64,000 bases of DNA from Ecdyonurus torrentis. Lineage: Eukaryota > Arthropoda > Insecta > Ephemeroptera > Heptageniidae. How positions within the stretch are numbered: position 1 is the stretch's first letter; every line of letters begins with the position of its first letter. Below the pieces are notes generated by a model that did not search any database, was not told where the DNA came from, and was given only the letters and a program-made list of their open reading frames with translations. The stretch lies in contig OX439131.1 in assembly GCA_949318235.1 (NCBI GenBank), positions 17,311,272 through 17,375,271 of the forward strand, given 5' to 3'. Made by a program: the position numbers and the translations under genes. This document shows positions 29,289-38,948 of the stretch, piece after piece.

Positions 29289-30254
29289 CCTGATGGTCCT
29301 AACCACAATGGTTTTTTCCTTAAATTGATCAGTGAAAATGAATACAAACAATAATAATAAAAAGTTGAAGCAATTAAGTTTAATAGACTTTTTTTTATAC
29401 ATACATATTACAGTTAAATGGCTTGTTTTTCTATCCTTTAATAATTAAGTTAGACATAAATGAATGTTTGAAAGAAAAAAAAGAAATGTGATAGGTGACA
29501 AACTAAACTGTATACTTTGATAAAAACAAACATGAAAACTTTTATGACATTAAAACATGAAAATTAAGTAAAACCATTAATTTAACTGTGCAATATGATT
29601 GTAAATATTAAACAGGAGACAGGAGACACACAGATATAGGGATTGCTGTCTAATCTTTATTTATAAATTGTAACTTCAAAAACTAATAGAAACAAAAACA
29701 CAATTATAAAAACTGAGGAATGGGAGTGAGCATTAAGGGGGTAGGTGACCGACTGATATCTAGCAAACTAGGACGGTTGCGAATAATAATAATAATAATA
29801 ATAACACAAAGTAAAGAAGAAATGTTACTTAAAAATTTAGTTATGTCAAATATGTGAATACACGATCAAATATTTAAGTTATTAAACTTTAAAGATAACA
29901 TGTAAATGTAGAAATTTAAATTTGAGTGGGAAATTTTAGTCAATTAGAAACTTCTTAATAATTAAATATACCATTAAAATTGTTTTTGTTATAAAAAAAT
30001 ATATTTTAAATTTACTTGATTTTATTTAAAAATTATAGTGTTTGTTTTATTGGAATTAAATCATGTACAAAAAATTATTGGGAAAATATAGTTTTTCTTT
30101 TAGCGATTTCCGGTCCAAGTCGGTCCCCCACCGCCTTAAGCTGATAGAGAATACTCACATGGCATCTCTGACAGCTTAATTTTACAATTTCAAATTCCTC
30201 AATTTTTCTGCCAAAAAGGGAAGGAAAAAAAAAATGAAATATTGCAATTTTTTT

Positions 30255-30260
30255 TTTATT
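30255..30260 (-). promoter_or_regulatory. Candidate polyadenylation signal, TAF9
   Basis: First AATAAA on the minus strand, about 128 nt beyond the TAF9 stop codon. Confidence 0.35.
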
Positions 30261-30387
30261 ATTAATATTAAAATATAAATACAGTACATGGTTGGAATTG
30301 TTATAAATTAGTTTAGATATATATTTCCATACCAACAAATTAATATTTACTTGACCCCCATCCCCTCAAACAGCCAGTGTCTTTGGT

Positions 30388-32821
30388 TCAATCCGTATTG
30401 TCAAAGCCAGTGTCGTCAGAATCTCTCTTACGTTTAAGAACCCCATCACCCTCGGACATGCTAGTGAGACTCTGAGTGGCTAACTGACTTGCACTGGCAG
30501 AGCTGGTTTGTAGTACACTTGGGGAGATGCTTGTTGAGATCTGAATCTTAGGGAGGGCAGTACTGGCACCTGTCATCACATAACAAAATACATGTGTTAG
30601 TCTGGTACAGTATCAGAAAGGTATTATCTCATTCAAACAAATTGAAATTTCATAGAAGTAGTCATAAACAATTATTCAGAATACATAATCAATTCAATCA
30701 ATGAATATTATTTCAAGATTTTACTTTTTATTAATGTGTAATAGTGATAGACCTCCACAACTTTCTATCCTGACATACTTCTCTTGCTTCAAATTTTAGT
30801 AATATAAGTATCGCAATTTTAGCAACATTTAAATTCTTTAAGTGGTGGTAATAATGCAACCTCATTACTCCTAAACTGGTCATTTACAACTGACCATTGT
30901 AAACTTTGACCAACTTTACCATTGGTAAACTTAAAACTAACTCAACTTGTTATTACAGGCACAGAAAGATGTGTGATAATATAATTCACCATTCAAAAAC
31001 TTGCATTAAAATTGCAATGTTATTGAATTTTTTTAAAGAACAAAATAAAAAGAGAAAATATAGTACAGTATCTCAATTGTGTGTAAAGTAAGTAATTGGC
31101 ATACAGATGGAAAAAGAAAAAAGAAAGTGGATAACAGCAAACTAATAGACGTACAACATAAGATTTGTGATTACAATATTAACTTTAAACAATGTGCCAC
31201 ACTGTAGGTGAAATATTAAGCACTTAAACAAACCATGCATTTCCTTCTTGTTGATAGTACCCTAAAATTAAAGAAGGAATGCATTTGTTATTTAAGTAAA
31301 AAAAACTAATGAACAGAAATAAAAACACTATTGAAAGGAACTAAAAGAATGGAAAACAAATTATTAATACAATTTGAATCAAAGTTATTTGAACTGCATA
31401 CATATTGAAATACACCCTAACAAGACTTGATTTGTATTGTACTATCTGAATATATTTACTTACAATAAGTCATTAAAGGAAATAATAGAAAAACCCACAA
31501 ATGATTTGTCATGATGCCAGTAGCTACACTAGTCACAACATAACATCACTATAAGGTGACTTTTTTTTTTTTTTTTTTTTTTTTTTGCATGTGTGAGTTA
31601 GTAAGACTTTTCAATGTAAAGGTTATGGTGTGACCACTATATTGACACTGCTGTGACTAAACGACACTTCTACTGTTGGCGGGATGGGTTCCTTTCAACC
31701 ACCTACATTTATTTTGATGGCCTAAGAAACATGCATTTACATTTATCGTGACACCAGGTATAAAACATTTCTACACCTGTTTTCCTATATAGAAATGTTT
31801 TATACCTGGTATTGCAATAAATGTAGATGCGTGTTTCTATTGCTATCACGATACACATAGATGCGTGAAAGTTAACAAACGCGCTAAAAGTAGAAATGTG
31901 GTTTAGCTGCAACAGTATCAATATGGTATTTGCTCACCCTCTCAGGCAGGTCATTATTTCATTCAGGGGTCTCTCAATTTGTACCATCCGATCACGTGGG
32001 TTTGAAACTTTGTGACAGAGGTCACCACATTCTCAAGTACTCATAGAAGTTTGTTGGAAACTGATGGACTTACTAGGGGCTGAGTAATGAGCCCCGTACA
32101 AGAGTGCAAAACTACTGTTTAAAATACATTGAACTTAAAGGCACTTTCTATGTTAAAAAAATTTTCAAACAAGAGAGTGAAGATCATGATGGTACAGTTT
32201 CCTCCAATATTTCAATTAATCAAGATGTTTCAAAACCAACCAACTTTAACCATCAACTTTGCCATCAAGATTTTCACCTTGCTACAGACATCAAATAGAT
32301 AAATTGCATGTTAATTTTCCTATTACATTTTCTTTGATCCACACTAAAATGGTTTCAAATTTTCTTTTAATTAATTAATTACCTACATATCATGACGTTA
32401 TAGTCCCTTTCGGGGTAAGCCAACATAGATGATTTTTAGCCTGACCTAATGATAGACCTCCACAACTTTGAATCAGGACATACTTCTCTTGCTTCAAATG
32501 ATTAACATAATTGAAGTTTATTTACATGCACATTTTATCAATTTAAAAATAAAATAAGATGGGGCCGTTTGACTCAATACTTTGGAACCACACTCTGCTG
32601 TGTTTTTAAAATTTAAAACCTAGCATGTATCATACTTCCAATTTTTTAATTATGTATCTGTACCAATAATAATGAAATAAAAAAGTGGCTGTAATTTTTC
32701 TGTCGCAACTTAAGTACGTACCAGTGTTTGATACGCCAAATGATTAGAAGAAATATAATTATCCCCTTTAAAAAATAATAATAATAATAAAAGTTGTCAT
32801 AATCTGCAATATATATCTGCG

Positions 32822-32919
<98 letters not shown>

Positions 32920-35900
32920 TTCTTTAATTGCAACAGAAATATGATGCAGTATAATCTAATTGTTATTAAATTTCTTACTTACTACATCATACTGGATAAT
33001 AAATATTAAGGATAAATTGACTACCGGTATGTGGTGATTGATAATAAAATGATTTGATAGAAAATCACAGATAGATTCGGAAAAATTGGGGAATGGGAGA
33101 TAGTAATGAGCTTACAGTCAGGGACACCATGGTAAAGAAAATAATTTCCAACCCAAGCCAAAAAATATTAATGCATAGATCATTAAATTATTAAGCATTT
33201 GTACTGGCCACTCATATTGCTCTGTAGAAAGGGAGCTTCATAAAAAAGGCAATTTTGGCTTGCATTGACCTGGGTTAAAAATTATTTCCTCTACCTGTCA
33301 GTCTAAGCTCATTACCATCTCCCATTCCCCAATTTTTCTTGATCTATCTACATTCTATCTATCAAATCTTCTTATTATATCTATTAACAGCTACATGCTA
33401 TGAATATTATGCACACATTATGAAAGACTGGCTGGGTTCACTGACCTGGAGTATTGAACTTGATGATTGGCTTAGGGGCAGGAATGACCTTGGTACGTAG
33501 AGCTTGAGCTGGTTGTAAGGATGACATCATGGTCATGCCACCTGACCCTGAGTTGACCTTCACATTGATGGAACTGCGGTTTCCTAGAGTTGAAGTCAAT
33601 CTATTGGATGAAGATAACAGCGACGAGCTCATCTGCATAGATCCCTTGCTTTGTAACAAGGTTGGCTGTGGAAATAAAATCATATTAGAAAACATGGAAA
33701 TGAAATAATAATACAGAGTACTTTATATTGAATATTTCCACTGAAATGCCTTTGAGTTAAAAAAAAAAGTGTCACTCAAGAATTTAAATATTGATTCTGC
33801 TTGCAGTGAGATTTATTGCACTGAATTTTTAATACAGTATAACATTTTTAGTTGATACTTTAGCAGCTTATATTAAGGTGAGGGGCTAGAGTTCTAATAT
33901 CTCCAAAATTGTACAGTCTATTGATATCCAATTTGGTAGCATGGTGTTAGATACCACTGATAAAGAATTTAAGGTAGGTCACTGTTGACCTACCTACTGT
34001 TGTAGGTCTGTTGCTGGGATTGAAATTGTCTATAATTTCAAACACCCATGATAAAAAAAAAAATCATAGTGACACTTGGTTCCTCTTGTTGCAAAGTAAC
34101 ACTGTGCAAGCAAAAAAAAAAAAAAAAAAGTCCTGGGGGCTGATTTTGTAATTTTTTTGCTTTGTTGTCAACAAACAAATTTGCATTAGAAATTGAGTAA
34201 TTTTGTTCATTATGAAGTTGCAGAATCAGCCCCCTATTTACAATCACTTTTTTGAACAGCTCATTGCAATCACTGGTCCCTTCCATTAATGTAATTCATC
34301 AATGATTGTTTTTTCATGTGTATGTCTTAACTCCCGTTATAATTACAAAAAAATATTTTAATTTCTATTAAAAAATATTAATTTGTGTGAAAATGAAATG
34401 TTGACAACTAGGTAAGTGCCTAGGTAAGTTTATAATGATACCTAGTGTGCAGGTGTTACAAATTATAACAAAATATTTTGTTGAGTGTGCATTGTACAGA
34501 CTGTTTACTCACTCTATATCTCATGTATTCTTTTCCCCACATTTTAGTATAATGTTGTAATAACTGTAAATGTTATATTTAAATGTAAACTATTAATAAG
34601 TTTAAAAATATACCTATATATTTAGAAAATAGTTGGTAGAGTTGTATTGAAAATTAATATAACGCAAAGATTCTCTATTTTATATAGTAAATTGGGACTG
34701 TAGGGACCAAATATTCTAGTGTGAGCTGGTTAAAAATAGATGTTAAAGGGATGAGGTTACAGTGTCAAAATAACATACAATATGCCTGGCATTTCACGTT
34801 CTCACACTATATCAAAGACACAACATTATAATGTTTTATCATGTTGCGTCTTTGATGTAGTGTACGAACGTTAAATGCTAGGCATATCATATTTTGTTTT
34901 GTCACTGTACCCTCATCCCTTTAACGTATATTTTTAACTAGCTCAAGCTAGAATATTTGGTCCCTAAACCCAATTTACTATATAAATTAGAGAATCTCCA
35001 CGTTTTATTAATTATCAATTTCACATGCTCTAGTCTCTACCAAGTATTTTCTAAATATTTTCTTTTTTTTTAAACTTATTAATACCAACCGCAATGTTTT
35101 TTTGTATACATTAAGTGTAAGCTAGCTTAATAATTAAATAGCAGAGATCCATAATATTTTAAAATTAGATTTATTTAGTACATGAAAATAGCACTATATA
35201 GTAATGATAAATATGTACGGTAAGGATACTCCAAATATATTTGTTGGTATGCATAATGTTCCAATGATTAGTACTGTTTTATACTTCAATGTAATGAAAA
35301 TGAGTACTGTATTAATCATACATATTTTTTTTCCACGGGACAAAAATAAAAAAATAAAATAAAAACGACATTTTTACATAATATAATAGTTCACAGAATG
35401 CAATAGCATCATGTTAAAAATTTACATTAAATATCATTGACACAGCAAGTTACTGTAATTATATTGACCTTGTATCACTAACAAAATTACTATGTATGTA
35501 CATACAATAACTACATTATGTGTACATACTGTATGTACCCGTAGCATACATAATGTTGCGTTTTATTATGTATCAAGTATCGTAATGTTTTTAAATTGTT
35601 TCTATTTTATCACTGCTACAATGATTTTTGTTTCTTTAACCACTCGTAACTTACCTTCTTATGTGTACGCAATCTGTAGTTGCAGGCAGAGAGACAGTGA
35701 CGATCAGGTGGCAATCGTAGTCCGTAGTGAGGTTTAATGACGGGCAGTGCTCCACTGTTCCGAGTCTTGGCTACCTCCATCAGCATCTAGTCATGCAACA
35801 CATTGACAGTATGTAGAAGTTATTTTTACATACAGGATTACAAACTGCAGTACAATGTAGGTATGGTAAATACCTATTATAAAACATACATACATAAATG

Positions 35901-36292
35901 TTGTTCTGTCAACCCACGGAGAGTTCCAATATACCATAGCATTGCTATTTAAAATTGCGACTACAACTTACATCTCTTGGAGGAGGGGTAGTAAAAGATC
36001 GATCTAACTGCATCATAGAAGCCAGTTTAACGTCATCCAAATCTACAGTTTTCTTCTTTGCATGTTGAGCATAAACTCTAGCTTCATCAAGGATACCAGT
36101 GACATAGCCTGCAAAAATTGACTCATTACTTGAGATAATCTCCGTAAAACCATTATTTTACTTACGGTATGTAAACTCCAATAATTGATTTACAACTCTA
36201 GGTTCATAATCATTAATCCCTGCCTCTTTTAACATAGAAACAATGACTTGAGCATCCTTTGGTAATCTGTTATTACCGCTGAGTCCAGCCAT
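30388..36292 (-). CDS. TAF9: TAF9, TFIID and SAGA histone-fold subunit
   Basis: Five coding exons on the minus strand: 36292-36166, 36108-35972, 35786-35655, 33665-33446 and 30569-30388. They splice to 265 aa ending in TGA, close to the usual size of animal TAF9. Every junction is GT-AG and keeps frame (phases 1, 0, 0, 1). The start is [17 protein letters not shown]. Residues about 10-80 form the histone fold, with motifs [39 protein letters not shown] and DLDDVKLA, followed by the family's PPPRD segment. Exon 3 holds the conserved [15 protein letters not shown] region. Exons 4-5 are Ser/Thr-rich and end in a basic-acidic KRKRDSDD tail. In the nucleus TAF9 pairs with TAF6 by histone-fold contacts in TFIID and SAGA and contacts activators. 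It converges with the zinc-finger gene and diverges from the PGRP-LB-type gene. Confidence 0.95.
30746..30794. repeat. 49-bp dispersed repeat, copy 1
   Basis: Starts GATAGACCTCCACAACTTT and ends TACTTCTCTTGCTTCAAAT. It matches the copy at 32451-32499 with about four differences in 49 positions. Confidence 0.75.
31227..31290. other. Short intronic hairpin
   Basis: ATGCATTTCCTTCTT pairs with AAGAAGGAATGCAT across a loop of about 21 nt, and the pairing extends a few bases outward with small bulges. Confidence 0.5.
31632..31929. mobile_element. Palindromic MITE-like element 2
   Basis: Long imperfect palindrome with a near-perfect core: CCAGGTATAAAACATTTCTA pairs with its complement across a loop of about 16 nt. 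Outer arms still align, for example ATATTGACACTG against the complement of CAGTATCAATAT. It lies within TAF9 intron 4 and has no coding capacity. Confidence 0.65.
32451..32499. repeat. 49-bp dispersed repeat, copy 2
   Basis: Second copy of the 30746 repeat in the same intron and orientation. It is preceded by CCCTTTCGGGGTAAGCCAAC, which looks like part of a longer element but is not shared with copy 1. Confidence 0.75.
32827..32907. repeat. (TA)n microsatellite
   Basis: Long TA run in TAF9 intron 4. Confidence 0.95.
33051..33368. mobile_element. Palindromic MITE-like element 3
   Basis: The ends GATTTGATAGA and its complement bracket arms sharing AAAAATTGGGGAATGGGAGA followed by TAATGAGCTTA-like sequence. 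The inner part pairs AAATAATTT and CCAAGCCAA with their complements. It lies in TAF9 intron 4, just 77 bp before exon 4 in plus coordinates. Confidence 0.65.
33890..34110. repeat. Diverged dispersed repeat, copy 1
   Basis: Shares with 49965-50200, in the same order and orientation, the anchors AATATCTCCAAAATT, TACCACT, GGTAGGT-AC, TTGAAATT and TTCCTCTTGTTGCAAAGTA. Between the anchors the copies differ widely, so this is an old family. Confidence 0.55.
34589..35087. mobile_element. Palindromic MITE-like element 4 (about 500 bp)
   Basis: Two arms of about 240 bp meet near 34840 almost without a loop. Matching pieces include TATTAATAAGTTTAAA at the ends, CCAAATATTCTAG, AAAGGGATGAGG and the inner ATCAAAGACACAACAT-like sequence, each with its complement in the other arm. 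It lies in TAF9 intron 3 and is non-coding, typical of a long-TIR non-autonomous DNA transposon. Confidence 0.7.
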
Positions 36293-36389
36293 TTTCACGA
36301 AATAAAAACAAATTATTTTATTTCGATGCTCAACTGAGTCAACTTTTTTAAAAAAAAGTTAGCGCGAAAGTTACATCGATTTGAAAGTT

Positions 36390-36500
36390 TTGTAAAAGCT
36401 TGCTCGCACGCTCGCAGAGCTTGCGAGGCTCGTGTGCTGCTCGTGTGTGCGCGAGGCTCGTGGCTCGTGGGCTCGTATGCATGAAGCGCAAAAAGCTCGT
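36390..36500. promoter_or_regulatory. CpG-rich GCTCG repeat patch in the TAF9 5' region
   Basis: About eight copies of GCTCG, several as GGCTCGTG, within roughly 110 bp and about 100-210 bp upstream of the TAF9 start codon. The base composition is very unlike the surrounding DNA, so it probably marks the TAF9 promoter or 5' UTR. Confidence 0.45.
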
Positions 36501-37959
36501 ACAACGTACAATAACGATAGTATTTTATAGCTTCAAAATTTCTTTTTTTTACTTATCAGACAATTTATTATTATCGTCAAGAATGCTTTTGCCACCAGTA
36601 AAGGAGAATGATTGATTAGTACGTATGATAAAAAAAAAGTGATTAATTGAAAATCACCATTGCCTGAAAAATTAATATTTTTATTTTTAATTCATTATAA
36701 TTAATTCAAATAAATTTTAACATTATAGTTCGAGCTGTAAATGTATACAGTATATTATGTATTTATGATTTTGATAAACACCAAAAATAATTTATTTGTA
36801 TACAAATAATAGAGAAAGAGGGAGGAACCATAAACTTCTACGTACTTTTAACTTCTAATTTACTTTAAAAAGCTGTTTTATATTAAATATACTACTATCC
36901 ATTTCATAAAAATGATAACCAACATTTTACTAAAATAATTGTATACGTATAATACATTCTTTATTATGGTAATGCCTTTCTTTGATATAACAAAATTAAA
37001 TAATGTGCAGGACTATAAATTATTCCGTTTTTAATTTTTATATTTTTTTTAGGGTCCATATCCAAAAATCTTTATATCTTTTCCATTTGCGATAATATTT
37101 TATGATGTATCTTTTTAATAATATTCTTTATATTTTATAAATTGAGCAATTGAGCAAACAAATAAAATAAATAAAATCTTATACAAACGATTGCAGGTAA
37201 CCATAATTCATAATATTTATCTGCAATATCTACAAATTGATTATTATTAAACAATATACCACGCAATATCTGTATGAGATATAGACTAGACTACATTTAA
37301 TACTCGTGCAGTACTGAATAACTTATATTTATCTACATATAGTCTTTATTTCCTGCACATGGCATATATTTACATCCAGTGTAAGTAAAGTAGGCACTGA
37401 GTGTGGTATTTTTAATGGTATACCATTAAGTCATATTTATAAATTAAATTAAAAAATCATAAAACATTCAGTGGGAAAGAGAAACAAATTAAAAGTTGTA
37501 AGTATAAAATTAATTTCCATTGTTTGTGTTTGCACTGCACATTATTTAGTTACGTAATGTATTGACTTTATTTTCTCTATCGTAAAAATACGTAAGCCTA
37601 AATCACCATAACTTACAACGTTGTTTAAATGTATGAAAAGTATGACATTTATCTTTATATTTGCATTTAAGAAAAAATAGGGGAAAAACGATAGTCATAA
37701 TTACAATTTCATGGTATTTAAAGTTACGTATTAACTCAATACTCAATGAATATCTAATATATCTGTATGTTATTGAGTAAATATAAATCATTAGGTCAAG
37801 TGCAACAGGCTATCTTAGTAGTAAAAGTGTGCGTATATAATATATTTCTTGTTGATCTTCACAGTATACCATCGTCATTCGTGACATCATAATCATCTAT
37901 CTATACAGTAAGAGTTTTTTTTCGTCTTAAGCAAATATAATCAATATAGGTATTTTCCC

Positions 37960-37999
37960 ATGCCTCTAGGGAGGGTGGGAGAGATTTTAAGGACCAAAA
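37960..37999 (+). CDS. Possible alternative first exon of the PGRP-LB-type gene
   Basis: An ATG at 37960 opens MPLGRVGEILRTK and ends at a good donor (AAAA then gtgagt). Joined to the acceptor at 38421-38422 it stays in frame with the main ATG at 38425, giving an N-terminally extended form. PGRP-LB genes in flies are known to have alternative starts. It may equally be 5' UTR that keeps frame by chance. Confidence 0.25.
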
Positions 38000-38424
38000 G
38001 TGAGTATATAAAATATGTAAATAGTTTCTTTACATATCATATCTTTGTGCTAAATCTTTGCTATAGTAACCTGTTCATAATAGTGGTAGTGCAGTGTGTC
38101 TGTTTTTTCGGTACGTATTATGATTTTAAATGTAAATTTTTATGCTATACTTTCAAAATATAATTTCTAACAAAACAAAAAAATGATTAATCTATATGGT
38201 GCATTTTATAAGTTAGAAATTATATAATGTTTAATTAGATATAATTTTATTTTTCGCTATATTGATACCATCTGTGTATATTATATGGTGTCATTAAAAC
38301 AAAAAATTATCTCCTGTGACCCATGTCCTATTGAAATATGAAATATTTTATTCATATAATTTATATTTTATGATCGTTAATAGACCAAAAGAAATATATA
38401 TTTTTTAATTCATATTTTTTAGCA

Positions 38425-38911
38425 ATGTGCCGTGAAGGACATTTTTTGGTGGCGTTGACCTGTATGCTTATCATGCTAACTTCAGCTGCTCCATGTAAGT
38501 ACAACTCGCTTATCAGTATGTCATTTATTGGTGCTGATTTTTAATTAGAGCCTTTTTTTTAGATACAATTTTTTTTCTTTTTAATAAAAACTTCTTATCA
38601 ATAATAACGTAAACTTACTATTAAACATGACTTTTATATAAAGTCCCCTTAAATGAATGGGACAGTTTTTACATGAAAAAATAACATAAATATATATATA
38701 TATATATATATATATTATGATATATTTTATTGTGTAAAATAGCAAGTGAATAATAATAATTACTGCTGATATAATTATGTCAACACTTAATAATAAAAAT
38801 AATAAATAATGAGGAATTGAGTGTCAAAATTAATTGAATTGGAATTTTTACATTTTAAAGGCTTCGTTGATTAATTGATTATGCCATTTTAGCATTATAT
38901 ACATATAAGGA

Positions 38912-38948
<37 letters not shown>

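Larger units (their letters stand above)
18291..30387. other. 3' flank and probable long 3' UTR between convergent Abrupt-like gene and TAF9
   Basis: About 12 kb with no coding exon I can support. The left two thirds is extremely AT-rich with ATT/AAT trinucleotide stretches, consistent with a long 3' UTR followed by intergenic DNA, but nothing marks where transcription ends. Landmarks are a palindromic element at 28984-29288, a 39-nt poly(A) at 25979-26017, an imperfect (CT)n at 26323-26384 and one copy of a dispersed repeat near 22190-22470. Confidence 0.55.
30570..33445 (-). other. TAF9 intron 4
   Basis: Contains two MITE-like palindromes, a (TA)n run at 32827-32907, a 26-nt poly(T) at about 31561-31586, a small hairpin at 31227-31290, and two copies of a 49-bp repeat at 30746-30794 and 32451-32499. 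No further exon is seen. Confidence 0.8.
33666..35654 (-). other. TAF9 intron 3
   Basis: Holds copy 1 of a diverged dispersed repeat at about 33890-34110 and the largest palindromic element at 34589-35087. No other exon is supported. Confidence 0.8.
36293..38424. other. Divergent intergenic region between TAF9 and the PGRP-LB-type gene
   Basis: About 2.1 kb. Next to TAF9 is a CpG-rich GCTCG-repeat patch (36390-36500); the remainder is AT-rich. A possible 5' exon of the PGRP-LB-type gene ends at 37999. No other gene is visible. Confidence 0.65.

Noticed and set aside
35492..35737. Plus-strand open frame opposite TAF9 exon 3
   Set aside because: It is mostly intron and antisense to a confident TAF9 exon.
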